A stretch of 40,955 bases of DNA from Seminavis robusta (Eukaryota; Bacillariophyta; Bacillariophyceae; Naviculales; Naviculaceae). Below are positions 1 to 9,670 of the stretch, one piece after another. Position 1 is the stretch's first letter. Every line of letters starts with the position of its first letter. A model generated the notes under the pieces. The model had not been told where the DNA came from. It ran no database searches and saw only the letters and a program-made list of their open reading frames with translations. Location: contig CAICTM010000976.1 of NCBI GenBank assembly GCA_903772945.1, positions 1 through 40,955 on the forward strand, read 5' to 3'. A program made the position numbers and the translations under genes.

Positions 1-689
1 AACAGCGTACAAATCTTTATTCATTTCAGCTAAACCAGTCGCACCACGTTTCCTAATCTGTCATGTTGATCGTTAATAAATCCCACGTCTTTCGTTTACA
101 TCCGCGCCCCTCCCATCTCGCTGTGATTTTCACTTAGATGACATATAACCCGAAAATCAAAAATCGTGAGGGCCCGCCTACTCATCTGGTGGATAAGAAA
201 AATATCATTATATGCAACGTTTCAAATACCCTAAATCCCTGCCGGCAGCAATTGAGGGATTCCACACAACTCCAATCACAAGTGTGTTCTTCATGTGTCT
301 ACCGTACCGTCCCTTAAATAATTCAAAACGAATCTTTCCACGAAAACTTGCGATTTCTAGCAAGGTATCGTGCACGACTTCCGCTGGAACGCCCCTTCCC
401 CCTTCATACAAGTGTACTGTTTCACTATAGGATTACAAGCCAGGCTACACGATCTCCGCTCATCGTATCAGCGAATACACACAGGCGAAGACATCCCCGT
501 TTCTATATATACTTTCTTTTCATTGAAAATGTATATATCAACCATTCCTATCGCATCGATCATCTTGAAACAGTCAAAAATCGGTTCAGCAAAACCTCAA
601 ACATCCTCATCCTACCTAGCAGCCAACCCTCAGCCATCTCTCCTGCCACGTAAGTACTTTCTATTTTACCTTCTTCTGTTTGAAATGTT
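1..689. other. No gene recognised at left edge
   Basis: No reading frame here has convincing protein character. The sequence is AT-rich with pyrimidine-rich stretches, and the only open frames are short and without recognisable domains. It may contain upstream sequence of the broken gene that follows. Confidence 0.5.
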
Positions 690-2108
690 TTGCCTTTCAA
701 CATGCCACTCACCTTCCTCTTTCGGACTTCAAGTTTTCAGAACTCCTTCACCATGTCTTCCCAAACACCCGAATCAACACACGTCGTCGCAATCGAACCC
801 TACTTCCGCGGGTATCAACACAAGAAGAAAAAGGGCCGGGGCAACAAAGCAAGAGGTCCTTTCAACTCCTGTGAGTTCCACGCTGTAATTCCCAGCAACC
901 TCAAGGAAGACGAAGAATCCCCTTCCCCGGAATGTTCCTCAAGTTCACAGGCTTTGTTGAAAAAAAAGCTACCGGGTGTATGTACAACCGACGCAAAGAC
1001 CACTCCGTCAACGGCGTTAAACCCAAAGACATGATGGCCTTTGTTCAAGCCCTCGTGACAAGCACATGATCGAGTGGGTATCAAATTGGTGGACCCCGCT
1101 TCTCTGATGGGGAAAAGCTCCTTATGTACGAGGCCACCAACGGTACTTCTTATGACCAAAGAGGCTTTGTTATCATGTGCCCAGAGGTGAAGTTGACGAA
1201 CAAACTGGTGAACGTTTCTTACCCCAGCTCCCAACCCCAGAAATGGCCTTGAAGTGGTTCAATGAAACTTTAAACCGGCCTACATGCCATACGTGTACGA
1301 ACCGGCAAAGAAGGATGAAACCCTACACTAGTTCTCGACGAACAGGACAAGTGGTACAAGGTCCATGACACCTGGAGTGAGCTGCTCACCCACTCCGACA
1401 TCATGACTCACCTTGTGACGGATCTTGGATCGATCAAGGCAATACCGCACTGTATCCGAATTCTCAAGGACGACAAGGGCATGTGTACTCTATTTGGCCT
1501 CTGGTCAACTCCCGGCTTCACGTCTTACGTCCTTGATTTCACCGAAACAACCTTGGATGCATCGGACTCGGTCGCATGCGGGCCATCACTGGTGCCCGTC
1601 GCAACATTATTACAAGCCACTACGCACGCACACCATCCCCCGCCCCCACCTCTACTCCACCAGTTCGCCTTCAAGCTGCCACACTGGCCCTCTCCCATGG
1701 TTTGCACTACCCCCCGGCATGAACTTTGAGACCTTCTTGGGAACTCTTCTGGAAAAGCACCAACAGGAGAACGGTGGTAAGTCTCCTACAGTAGCTTCCC
1801 GTATAAATCCCCCGTGCCCTCACTTCAAATCCTCAATACTGGACCTCCAATATTATTCGCAAACATCCCAGTTCCAATGCAACCAAATACGTCATCTCCC
1901 GTCCCACCTTTCCACGAACCACGTCGGCCAAAGATCACCTGCGAATAGTCAGAATGATGACACTCCACAAGGTATGAAGAAAGCTGCCGAACTTCCTCAC
2001 ATCCTATTACCGAATACCCCAGTTCCGACGAAGAGCGGGAAACAGAGGAAAAAGAAGACACCAAGCTCCCAGCGGAAGCGAGCCAACCCTCCACTTAACA
2101 CACGTTGA
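690..2108 (+). pseudogene. Frame-broken relic of an unidentified protein-coding gene
   Basis: Protein-like sequence runs along the plus strand but hops between all three frames. A start-like segment near 752 (MSSQTPESTHVVAIEP) has a basic KKKKGRG patch. It is followed by pieces reading FLKFTGFVEKK (about 933), GEKLLMYEATNGTSYDQRG (about 1112), PAYMPYVYEPAKK (about 1278), a block around 1350-1590 containing DKWYKVHDTWSELLTHSD, and finally GMNFETFLGTLLEKHQQENG near 1718 leading into a Lys/Ser/Pro-rich end at 2105. At least four frame changes and internal stops separate these pieces, so no intact product is possible. I do not recognise the family. Some joins might be introns, but none shows convincing GT-AG borders that restore frame. 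Pseudogene is the simplest reading. Confidence 0.5.
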
Positions 2109-2207
2109 CTTCAAAATTGCAAAACCTAAACCCTAAATATAAGCCACATGATTCATTCGATTCTATTCACCATTATCCTGTATTAGTAGACAAGTTAAAC
2201 TAGTACT

Positions 2208-2240
2208 GGAAACGGAGACGACCCAGGGGGCATATGAATC
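2208..2240 (+). repeat. Copy 1 of a 33-bp dispersed sequence
   Basis: This 33-base stretch begins GGAAACGGAGACGACCCAGG and ends CATATGAATC. It matches 31 of 33 bases at 21528-21560 in the same orientation, 19 kb away, while the flanks differ. It lies about 100 bp upstream of the FN3 gene start. The ATG inside it (2234) opens an eight-triplet uORF ending at 2257. Confidence 0.75.
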
Positions 2241-2337
2241 CTCTTTTTGACAGTTGAGGGCATCAGCCTCCGGCTGCTTGTTCTTTCATTTTCAGCCAAG
2301 GTGTCCATTCATTTCAAAGAGCACTTCGTACAATCGC

Positions 2338-2811
2338 ATGGAGATCATTGGAAGAGAAACAATGACATCCTCCATCTTGTCGCCCTTACTAGTATTCTTG
2401 TTGGCGTTGTTGTCTGCCATTGCCAATGAAATTCCTCCTGTCCCGCAGGTGGACCAAGTAGCTCGAGTCAAAGAACATCGCCGAGGTGCCAATGGCGATC
2501 TGGTCCCAGGAGAAGAGAACCTGCGCAAACTGCTGCTGCAATGGCATGCTATCCCAGGGGCCCTCGAGTATGAAGTCTGCCACAATTGCCACATTTCGGA
2601 TTCTGGAGACGTACTAGAAGGAAACATCAATTTTGTTCCGACGAGCAAAACCAAGGCCGGGCGACCCGTTTTTGTCTTTCCCAATGCCCCCTTGGGCAAG
2701 AATTCATTTCATGTCCGTGTGAGCGTGGAAGCCGGAGTTTGGGGTCCATGGAGCGAGCAACGAAACTTTGTGGTCGATGAACCAGGACAAGTCCAGCATG
2801 ACGAACTTTAG
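2338..2811 (+). CDS. Secreted single-domain fibronectin type III-like protein
   Basis: A 157-residue protein. A hydrophobic signal peptide is visible at about residues 9-29 (MTSSILSPLLVFLLALLSAIA), probably cleaved before NEIPPVPQ. The rest fits one fibronectin type III fold: a strand with the conserved Trp (LLLQWHAIPGALEYEVC, about residues 60-76) and a C-terminal strand pair (HVRVSVEAGVWGPWSEQRNFVV). Two cysteines near CHNC could form a disulfide. FN3 domains are generally protein-binding modules. No catalytic residues are seen, and the most likely role is at the cell surface or in the extracellular matrix. Met 2362 is an alternative start giving a cleaner signal peptide. I chose 2338 as the first in-frame ATG. 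No intron is needed. Confidence 0.75.
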   Translation: MEIIGRETMTSSILSPLLVFLLALLSAIANEIPPVPQVDQVARVKEHRRGANGDLVPGEENLRKLLLQWHAIPGALEYEVCHNCHISDSGDVLEGNINFVPTSKTKAGRPVFVFPNAPLGKNSFHVRVSVEAGVWGPWSEQRNFVVDEPGQVQHDEL

Positions 2812-5649
2812 AAGGAAAACTTTGGGCAATCGAAAAAAGATAATGCGACAATCAGCTGGTGGCTCAAAATACTGGATGGCTATATTAGCTAGAAACGAAG
2901 TCCAATACTTCTCTATTTCAACCTGCCATCCCAGGACTCATGTACCGTATTATTCAAAAGGATGACAATTTTCTCCAAAACGAAACGTCTGCAGCCCCTC
3001 CAGGAGCTTACTTCTCCAATATTCAGGAATCGAATCGAATCTTCAAACTGATATAGTCAAAATTACCAAAAATATCTCCTAGCTAGAGTGCATGGAATGG
3101 ACAACCATGGCAGCCTAGTACCTAGTACCTAGTACCTCGTACGGTACTAGTACAGTACTCATTATGGTGTCTCCACTAGCTAGTTCCTCCACTCTTTTTA
3201 ATTTCTTTGGAGATTCATCAGTGCTTGGCTATCCTCCATATCATATCTATGAACTGTGGCATGTGTCTGCAGGCCCTATATATATTTCGTTACATGAGTT
3301 GAAGCTTTGAATAGTTCCTGGCTCTTCCTGTCACATACCGGTGGACTACAACGGGGTGCCCCAAAAGGCGTTGATTGGCTGCAGCTACCTGCTCGGCTAA
3401 CCTGCTGGAGGTGCTTCCCACCGCTAACAATGCCATAGCTTTGGGACCACAATTAACATCATTGCAGCCACTAGGCTCAGACTACAGCCGGAGGCCAAAG
3501 CCCCCTTGTTGTCAGAAAATTCGTCACCGTCTCAAGATCTCCAAGAAGAATGGTACAACGTTGTCCAGCGGCTACAGTAGCTACAGATAGATGCAACACC
3601 AATACCGGGGGTAGATGAGAGCACGCAACAAAACAGATTACTAGAGCCGTGACACAACTCTAGCTAGCTACAGATAGATAGATATCAGCCGCACAAGCCT
3701 TCTCTTCTGCTGTGGAATGATGTATGTTGTCACCCGTCACGTTCTATAAAAGAAGCTCCATGTTGCAGTGGCAAACATTCTAAGACTGAGAGTCCCCTGC
3801 ATTGCTCCATTGCTCTTTAGAGGCATGACACGATACGATACGGACCAACTAGATAACTATCGGTACTCTACTACTCTACTAGCCGGCTACTAGCTGGCTC
3901 CCTTGAATCGAAGGATCCTTCTGAGCGACCTGGACATGCTGTACCGTACATGTACCAGTACACTCCTGCCCTGCTCTAACTTCCGCACAGTTCTCTTTTC
4001 TTTTTTGCCGCGACGACAACGGCGCCCGAGTCTTGAAAGATTCATTCCTTTTTGAGTCGCGTAACTGCTAAAACGCAGCACACAGTGGACGAAAAACTGA
4101 AAGAAGTTTCCTTTTCAAGAAAAATGTGAGACAGCTTCTTCTTTGTCGACCTCTTCTCCTAAGGCCGAACCTAACCGTAGCGACATACGACAGCGACATC
4201 CTGAAACGTGGTTTTCTGGGAGGATGGTCAACCGGGGCATATGTAGAACATACATTGTATTCATTGATATATAAAGTTTAACTGAATGTATGGTGCGATC
4301 TGATTGGCCAGCGACATGTACTGAATCCCTATAGTAAAATATGTCGGAAAGAGAGTCCCACATACGAAATTTCGCCAAAATGTCGGGCACGCATGCCGGC
4401 ATACGAGATCTCTTCTCTAGCTGGAAGCCTTTTCAGTGCGTTGAGTCATTGAAGAGAGCTTGACATCCTCCATTTTCAACATGTCGCTGTGGTATGTCGC
4501 GGCCGGTTAGGGTCGGCCTAAATGACCTCCTGTGACTTTATGTCATTCATTGACGTTTCTTTTAACTAGTGAAAAACTAGCTCCTACAAGGTCTATCCAG
4601 TGTCAAACCATACACTCTTGTTTGATGTTGCCCACTTTAAAAGCTGGCTCTGGGGGTTGCGTGTCCCGGTATCGTTCCAGGTCCTCGGTGTTTGGGTCAG
4701 CTTGATTGTGCTGGAGTACATGTAGGATCTGGTGTTGGAGCAGGTCTACTGTAGGTCCACCAGTAGGGATGGGTATTGGCTAGCTAGAGTGGGTTCTTGG
4801 GCTTCTAGAAATGGGCAGGGTTAGTTTTGGATCCAGGGGTGAGGGAACTGGGGCTGGTTGGTCCAGACAGAGCTTCAGGAGAAAGCCCATGTGTTTTCCC
4901 AGCAGTTTGACCGTGTCATAACCAGGCATGGGACCTCAGGATTGCACTATCTGGCAACAGGGTGGCCATCAATGGCCCAGCAATTGTTTCTGGTGGGGCC
5001 TGTTCAGGTGCTCAACCAAAGGCTGAAGTAGAAACTCGCATTGCTTTGAATCAGAGGAAGGAAGTCCGTGTACTTTTTAGCTCGGACCAAGCCAAGCCTC
5101 CCAACTTAACAAGTCAGTTTCATCTGATCAGCTTGTGCCAACAACTTACTTGCTATCAAAGCAACATAATAAACTTCTGAACTATGCTAAACAATGCCCC
5201 ATTGTTTAGTGGATCATCTTGTACATCGTACTAGGAGTTTTTAGATTTAGGGAAGCATTGAGCTTGCCTTCAGACATTTCTTACCGTTATTTTCCCTCCA
5301 ATTCAAGCTAAATGACCGTGTTGCGTGATGCTGGCCCACACTGGTAAAAGGAAAAACCACTCCGCGCCACTAAGCACAACCCCAACCACAAGGCGAAGGC
5401 ATCAATCCTGCAAACAAGATCTCACAGTTTCAGCTTCGTGGTTGCTGACACAGGAGAAGAGGCAAAGGCGAGCTCCATCACATTATCTGATCAGATACCA
5501 CTTTCAAGTGTTGGGTAGCATCAGGCCAGTGCTAACATATAGATTGCCAACAAGTACAGTAAGATACCCCAGTCACTGGTGCCAACAGGAGAGTCATTAA
5601 GCGAGATTTGAGGTTTTAAAGAGAATACCCTTCATTTGATACCACCACC
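2812..5649. other. Long gene-poor region with scattered short repeats
   Basis: No intact gene is recognised in 2.8 kb. It contains a short CCTAGTA run at 3114-3138 and several CTAGCTAG stretches (3663, 4780). At 4600-4960 the minus strand has a weak coding-like relic, listed separately. The last 300 bp precede the EGF membrane protein gene and probably hold its promoter, but I see no clear core element. Confidence 0.5.
4605..4935 (-). pseudogene. Possible decayed coding segment, unidentified
   Basis: One minus-strand frame reads protein-like for about 100 codons: GYDTVKLLGKHMGFLLKLCLDQ, then a Pro-rich stretch, a TAG within a CTAGCTAG run, then PTGGPTVDLLQHQILHVLQ and a charged segment (NTEDLERYRDTQPPEPAFKV), then a stop. 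The residue composition looks coding and the frame is continuous apart from the single TAG. There is no start, no recognised family, and the flanks are closed. It could be a fragment of a mobile-element Gag or a chance frame. Confidence 0.25.
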
Positions 5650-8600
5650 ATGCCGTCGATTGCCTCTCGGAAGAAACGCACCATGGCGTACAAGATGCAG
5701 CAGCAGCAGAAGCGTCAGGCAGCCATGGAAGCAACAAAGAAAAAGCAGGCCAAGGAAGAGGCTGCTGCTATTCGTCCCCCGCCGTCTCCCGACCTCCACA
5801 AGGACGAGCACCCGAGTGATCATCCCGACCCCGAATCGCCCGCATACCTCAATGCGTCTTCGGAGGAGGAAATTGATGTGAGTGAGGCACCCGCCGACGC
5901 GAGCAAAATCTTTCGCACGGTCAGCAAAGACTCGACGGTGGACCAGGACCCCATGGCGTACGCAGCAACCAGTCTCCAGCAACTCGGAAGTGGCAGTGAA
6001 CACGACAGCGTTGTGCTCAGTTACAATCAACAAGCTCTAACGGAAGATATTTATGCGCTCATGAGCACGTCCAAGCTTTTTTCGGGGGGTTTCTTCTTTG
6101 CCTTGTCCATTTTTCTGATTCAAATGGGTATTTTGTCTCTGGTTTGTAAGTTATCACAACAATGCAAAACGAAATGATTAGCCAACTCAAGAGACCGGTG
6201 ATGAGTTCTGTTTTGTGGCACTTTGGCTGACCTCATTCTTCCCCGTTTTTGCTTTCTTGCTTGGCGTCACAGTAACGGATTTAGTCGACATGTCGGACGA
6301 GCCTGTACAACGCAACGGAGTCGACAATCGATTGAATTTACCTGCTGATACCCCATTGCAAGTGAGCATTGCCCAGTGCTTGGGAATTATCCTCATCATT
6401 AATTTTGCCGTGGCAGAAGGGGATTTGCTGCGAGGGATTACCCACTTGGTCGATGGTTTCGATCCTGATCTCTTGCAATCTGCACCTCATGCCAAGCGAG
6501 TCAAGTGGCATTTTGCAGGAGTCTGCCAATGTTTGGTTGGAGCCTTCATGGTGATGGATGCCTTTATCCTCATGATGCAATCGGTAACGGTGATTGGTAA
6601 GTCAGTCATCCCTGTCTTGCTTGGCCGCCTCTTCCGTTTAGCTGGTTCGTTTGTTTTGACGGATCCATCCTAACTCCTCTCTCCCTCTCTCTTTCCAGAA
6701 ATGTGTTTGAATTTTGCAGCCCTTTCCTTTGTGCAAGATTTTGACGATGCTGCATTTGCCATGGGGACCATGGGATTGCTTAGTCGAAAGATTCAGGCCG
6801 ATTGTCTCAAGGTGGGACACCTTGTTGTCAAGTCGGAAAATCGAAACAAAACGAGGCATGTACGAAGGTTCACGGTCCTGCTCTTGACCGTTGCCTTGTT
6901 CATTCCCTACTGGATCATTACGGGATGGAAATGGAGCGGTAGTTTCATGTGTGACTCTCTCTACGTGCAATTCGGTGACGCGTACGGTCCAGAGTGGCCG
7001 TACTATAGTGGACGGTTCCACGCCATGGGCGGAAAATCCATCACGGAGCGAAGCAATGGACGGGTGGTCTATTTGGAACCAACCGGGACGTTGCAGGTCG
7101 GATATTGCCCATCCCTCCCAGCATGGACTGTCTCGAACCGCACAGAGGTGGGAGATGATTTCTGTAGTTACATGATTCGGAGCGAAGATACAAACACGTT
7201 CGATGTCGTGGATGTGGCAACAGATAATTGGTATGCTGCAACTACCACAGTGGGAGATGTCCCAATGGATTGGATGGCGGTGGTCTGTGCGGATTGCAAT
7301 GAAGATCTGTGCGATCCTAGTGTGGGGCAGTGTGTGAACAACCAATGCCAGTGCCATAAAGGTTTTGTGGGTCTGAATTGCGAGTTTGAGGTGCCAGAGT
7401 GTACATTTCTTGGATTGGATATGCGGTCCAAGGGAGCTTTGCCGTCCCTGCCATTTGCCTCGCTATTTTTGAGGAATGAATTTGTCAAGCTGGAAGATGA
7501 TTTGGGGTTGGCGGATCAATTCTACAATCATCCCATCTATGCTAGCTATGACGAAGTTGGAAACATCAATACACTCATTCTCTTTTCTGGCAGGAGGTAC
7601 GTTTTTTCTTTGGTGGCAAATTCTTCCCGACTTGAAAGAAACAGCATCTGTTGAACTTGGCTTAACCCTTGCAAATGGCTTTTCTCTAGGTGGATCATCA
7701 TGGGCACGCCCCAGGAAACCACAGCAGACTTTTTCTGGGATGTGTTTGTGGACAACTTGGTTGCAAATGATGTTCTGAACCACCCACTGGAGAATTTGCT
7801 CAATACCACCAGGACATTTTCTTCCCTGACACCTTTCTTCTTTAGTGGTCCGGTGGATTTTGGCACAAAAACTCACCAGGTCGACCCAATCCAAACTCAG
7901 TGGGTTTTGGCTGTGCAAGATGAATCATTGCCTCTGTTGGGATACCGCGGGGATGACACCTTTGATGTGACATTTCAGTTCATTTGTTCCCACTGCAATG
8001 ATACGTATGCCCCTTGCATGAATGGTGGAACATGCAATGCAACAAGCACATACTGTGATTGCCCAGAGAGCTATGATGGGTATCGCTGTGAATACAGTTT
8101 GAATTGTCGTGAGAAACCATGTTTGAATGGTGGAACCTGTGATGAAGTCTTCAGTAAGTACTGCTGCTTTAATAACGGTGCCGGGCTTTAAGTTTGCCCC
8201 AATTGAGATCTCAACCCTGAATCTCTTCACTTGCAGATATCTGTACAGATTGCGATCCTCTGTATTACGGGAATCTGTGCCAGTTCAAACGAGTCATTAT
8301 TGATGAATCTGGGAACATTGATTTTGAGTCCCAGGCGGCGTTGCTGGGAGATGACTTTTTTGTTTGCGTCAATGGTACCACTTGCAACAATGGCGGATGG
8401 TGTACGAGCAATGTCACAGCCTGCTCTTGTTTGCCTGATTTTGCCGGGGACCGCTGTGAGTTCTTGCGGGATAATTCGACACTGGAACTGCAGGATGGGT
8501 TTCTATGTGCCAACACCACTTGCATTAACGATGGGTGGTGTGTTGGGAATAGCACGGAGTGTACCTGTCCCGAACCATTCACAGGCACGTTCTGTGAACA

Positions 8601-9066
8601 AGTCTTTGGCAATAGCACCTTTGAAGACCTGTTTCACTGCTTCAACGCAACTTGCTTAAATGGTGGTTTCTGCGAAGCACCAACAGAACCATGTCAATGT
8701 GCCGATGGTTACTCTGGCGACTACTGCGAATCGTCAGCCAACTTGATTGAGGGTCATGAACTTTGCTCCAACTCGACTTGCTTAAACGGTGGTTACTGCA
8801 GAAACATTGTTGAAGTTTGCTATTGCCCTGAAGGATTGGAGGGCAACTACTGTGAAATTTTTGCCGCAAATGGCACTAGTGCCGACGTGAACGGAACGCT
8901 TGTGGACGATACGGTTGCGAACGACACGAGCGCCAACACCAGTGTAGCTAGGGACCGCGACGTGGACGTCGGAAATGGAGGAGAAAACCCGGACGTGGAC
9001 ATCGGAAATGGAGGAGACAACCCGGACGAGCCATTGTCGAGATTTCGCCAATATATGATGCCCTAG
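5650..9066 (+). CDS. Multi-pass membrane protein with seven EGF-like modules
   Basis: Five exons (5650-6145, 6273-6596, 6699-7596, 7690-8153, 8237-9066) joined at GT-AG introns give exactly 1004 codons (1003 aa). The start follows an ACCACCACC context. Residues 1-140 are basic then acidic and presumably cytosolic. Hydrophobic segments lie near 144-165, in exon 2 (IAQCLGIILIINFAV and CLVGAFMVMDAFILMMQ) and at 331-349 (TVLLLTVALFIPYWIIT). The large remainder carries EGF-like modules with six-Cys spacing: one near 470-503 (CQCHKGFVGLNC), then after a non-EGF stretch six more, with motifs such as CLNGGTC and CPEPFTGTFC. Many N-x-S/T sites suggest a glycosylated ectodomain. The tail has two copies of a DVD(V/I)GNGG-type repeat. 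EGF modules usually mediate extracellular binding. The function is unknown, and a surface receptor or adhesion role is inferred. Confidence 0.85.
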
Positions 9067-9670
9067 AACACGACAATTGCTGAGGGCTGTAAATAGAAAA
9101 TGACTCGAGAGGGGTCTTGGAACAGGGGACGGTTGGCTGGTTGCCTACGACGATTCTCTCCGATCGTAAACAAGCAAATCATAATTTCCGCGATGCGCGG
9201 GATGGGGGCTATCATAGATCTAGCCTGCAAGAAAGATAGAAATGTACAATACTAGCTTTGCATACGCTTTCAAACGTTTCAAACAACGTTCCATGCCGAC
9301 GCGAGAGCTACATCTTCTCCGTTTCACTACTGGTACCCTAAGCTAGTACAGGTCACATCTCCGAGTCTCACCCCGCCCTGCCAAAGTCGGCCGCATTGGA
9401 TGTACGGTACGGTATAAACCAGCATAGCTGTGTCAATCACACTTCAAAACACCCGCTTTGAAATCTTTGAGGAGGTTCGTTCAAAGGCGCCTCGGTCTAA
9501 CCGAGCCTCGGCAACACCATTCCGTGGACTGGACCAAACAATCTGGACAGCCAAAGGATACTTTTTCTCCCAGCAGGACACACCTAGCCAGAAGCCTGTT
9601 TTGCTGTAGTGGAACACCGTATTTGGCTAGTAGTAGAGGTAATAGTCTCGCCAGATACATCAAGAGAAGA
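9067..9670 (+). promoter_or_regulatory. Intergenic region, probable promoter of the VWD gene
   Basis: Between the EGF gene stop and the chosen start of the next gene. A TATA-like GGTATAAACC lies at about 9411-9420, and an ATG in the downstream gene's frame at 9458 is 40 bp further on. If transcription starts near 9440, translation might begin at 9458, adding 71 residues with no recognisable features. No other signal is seen. Confidence 0.35.
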
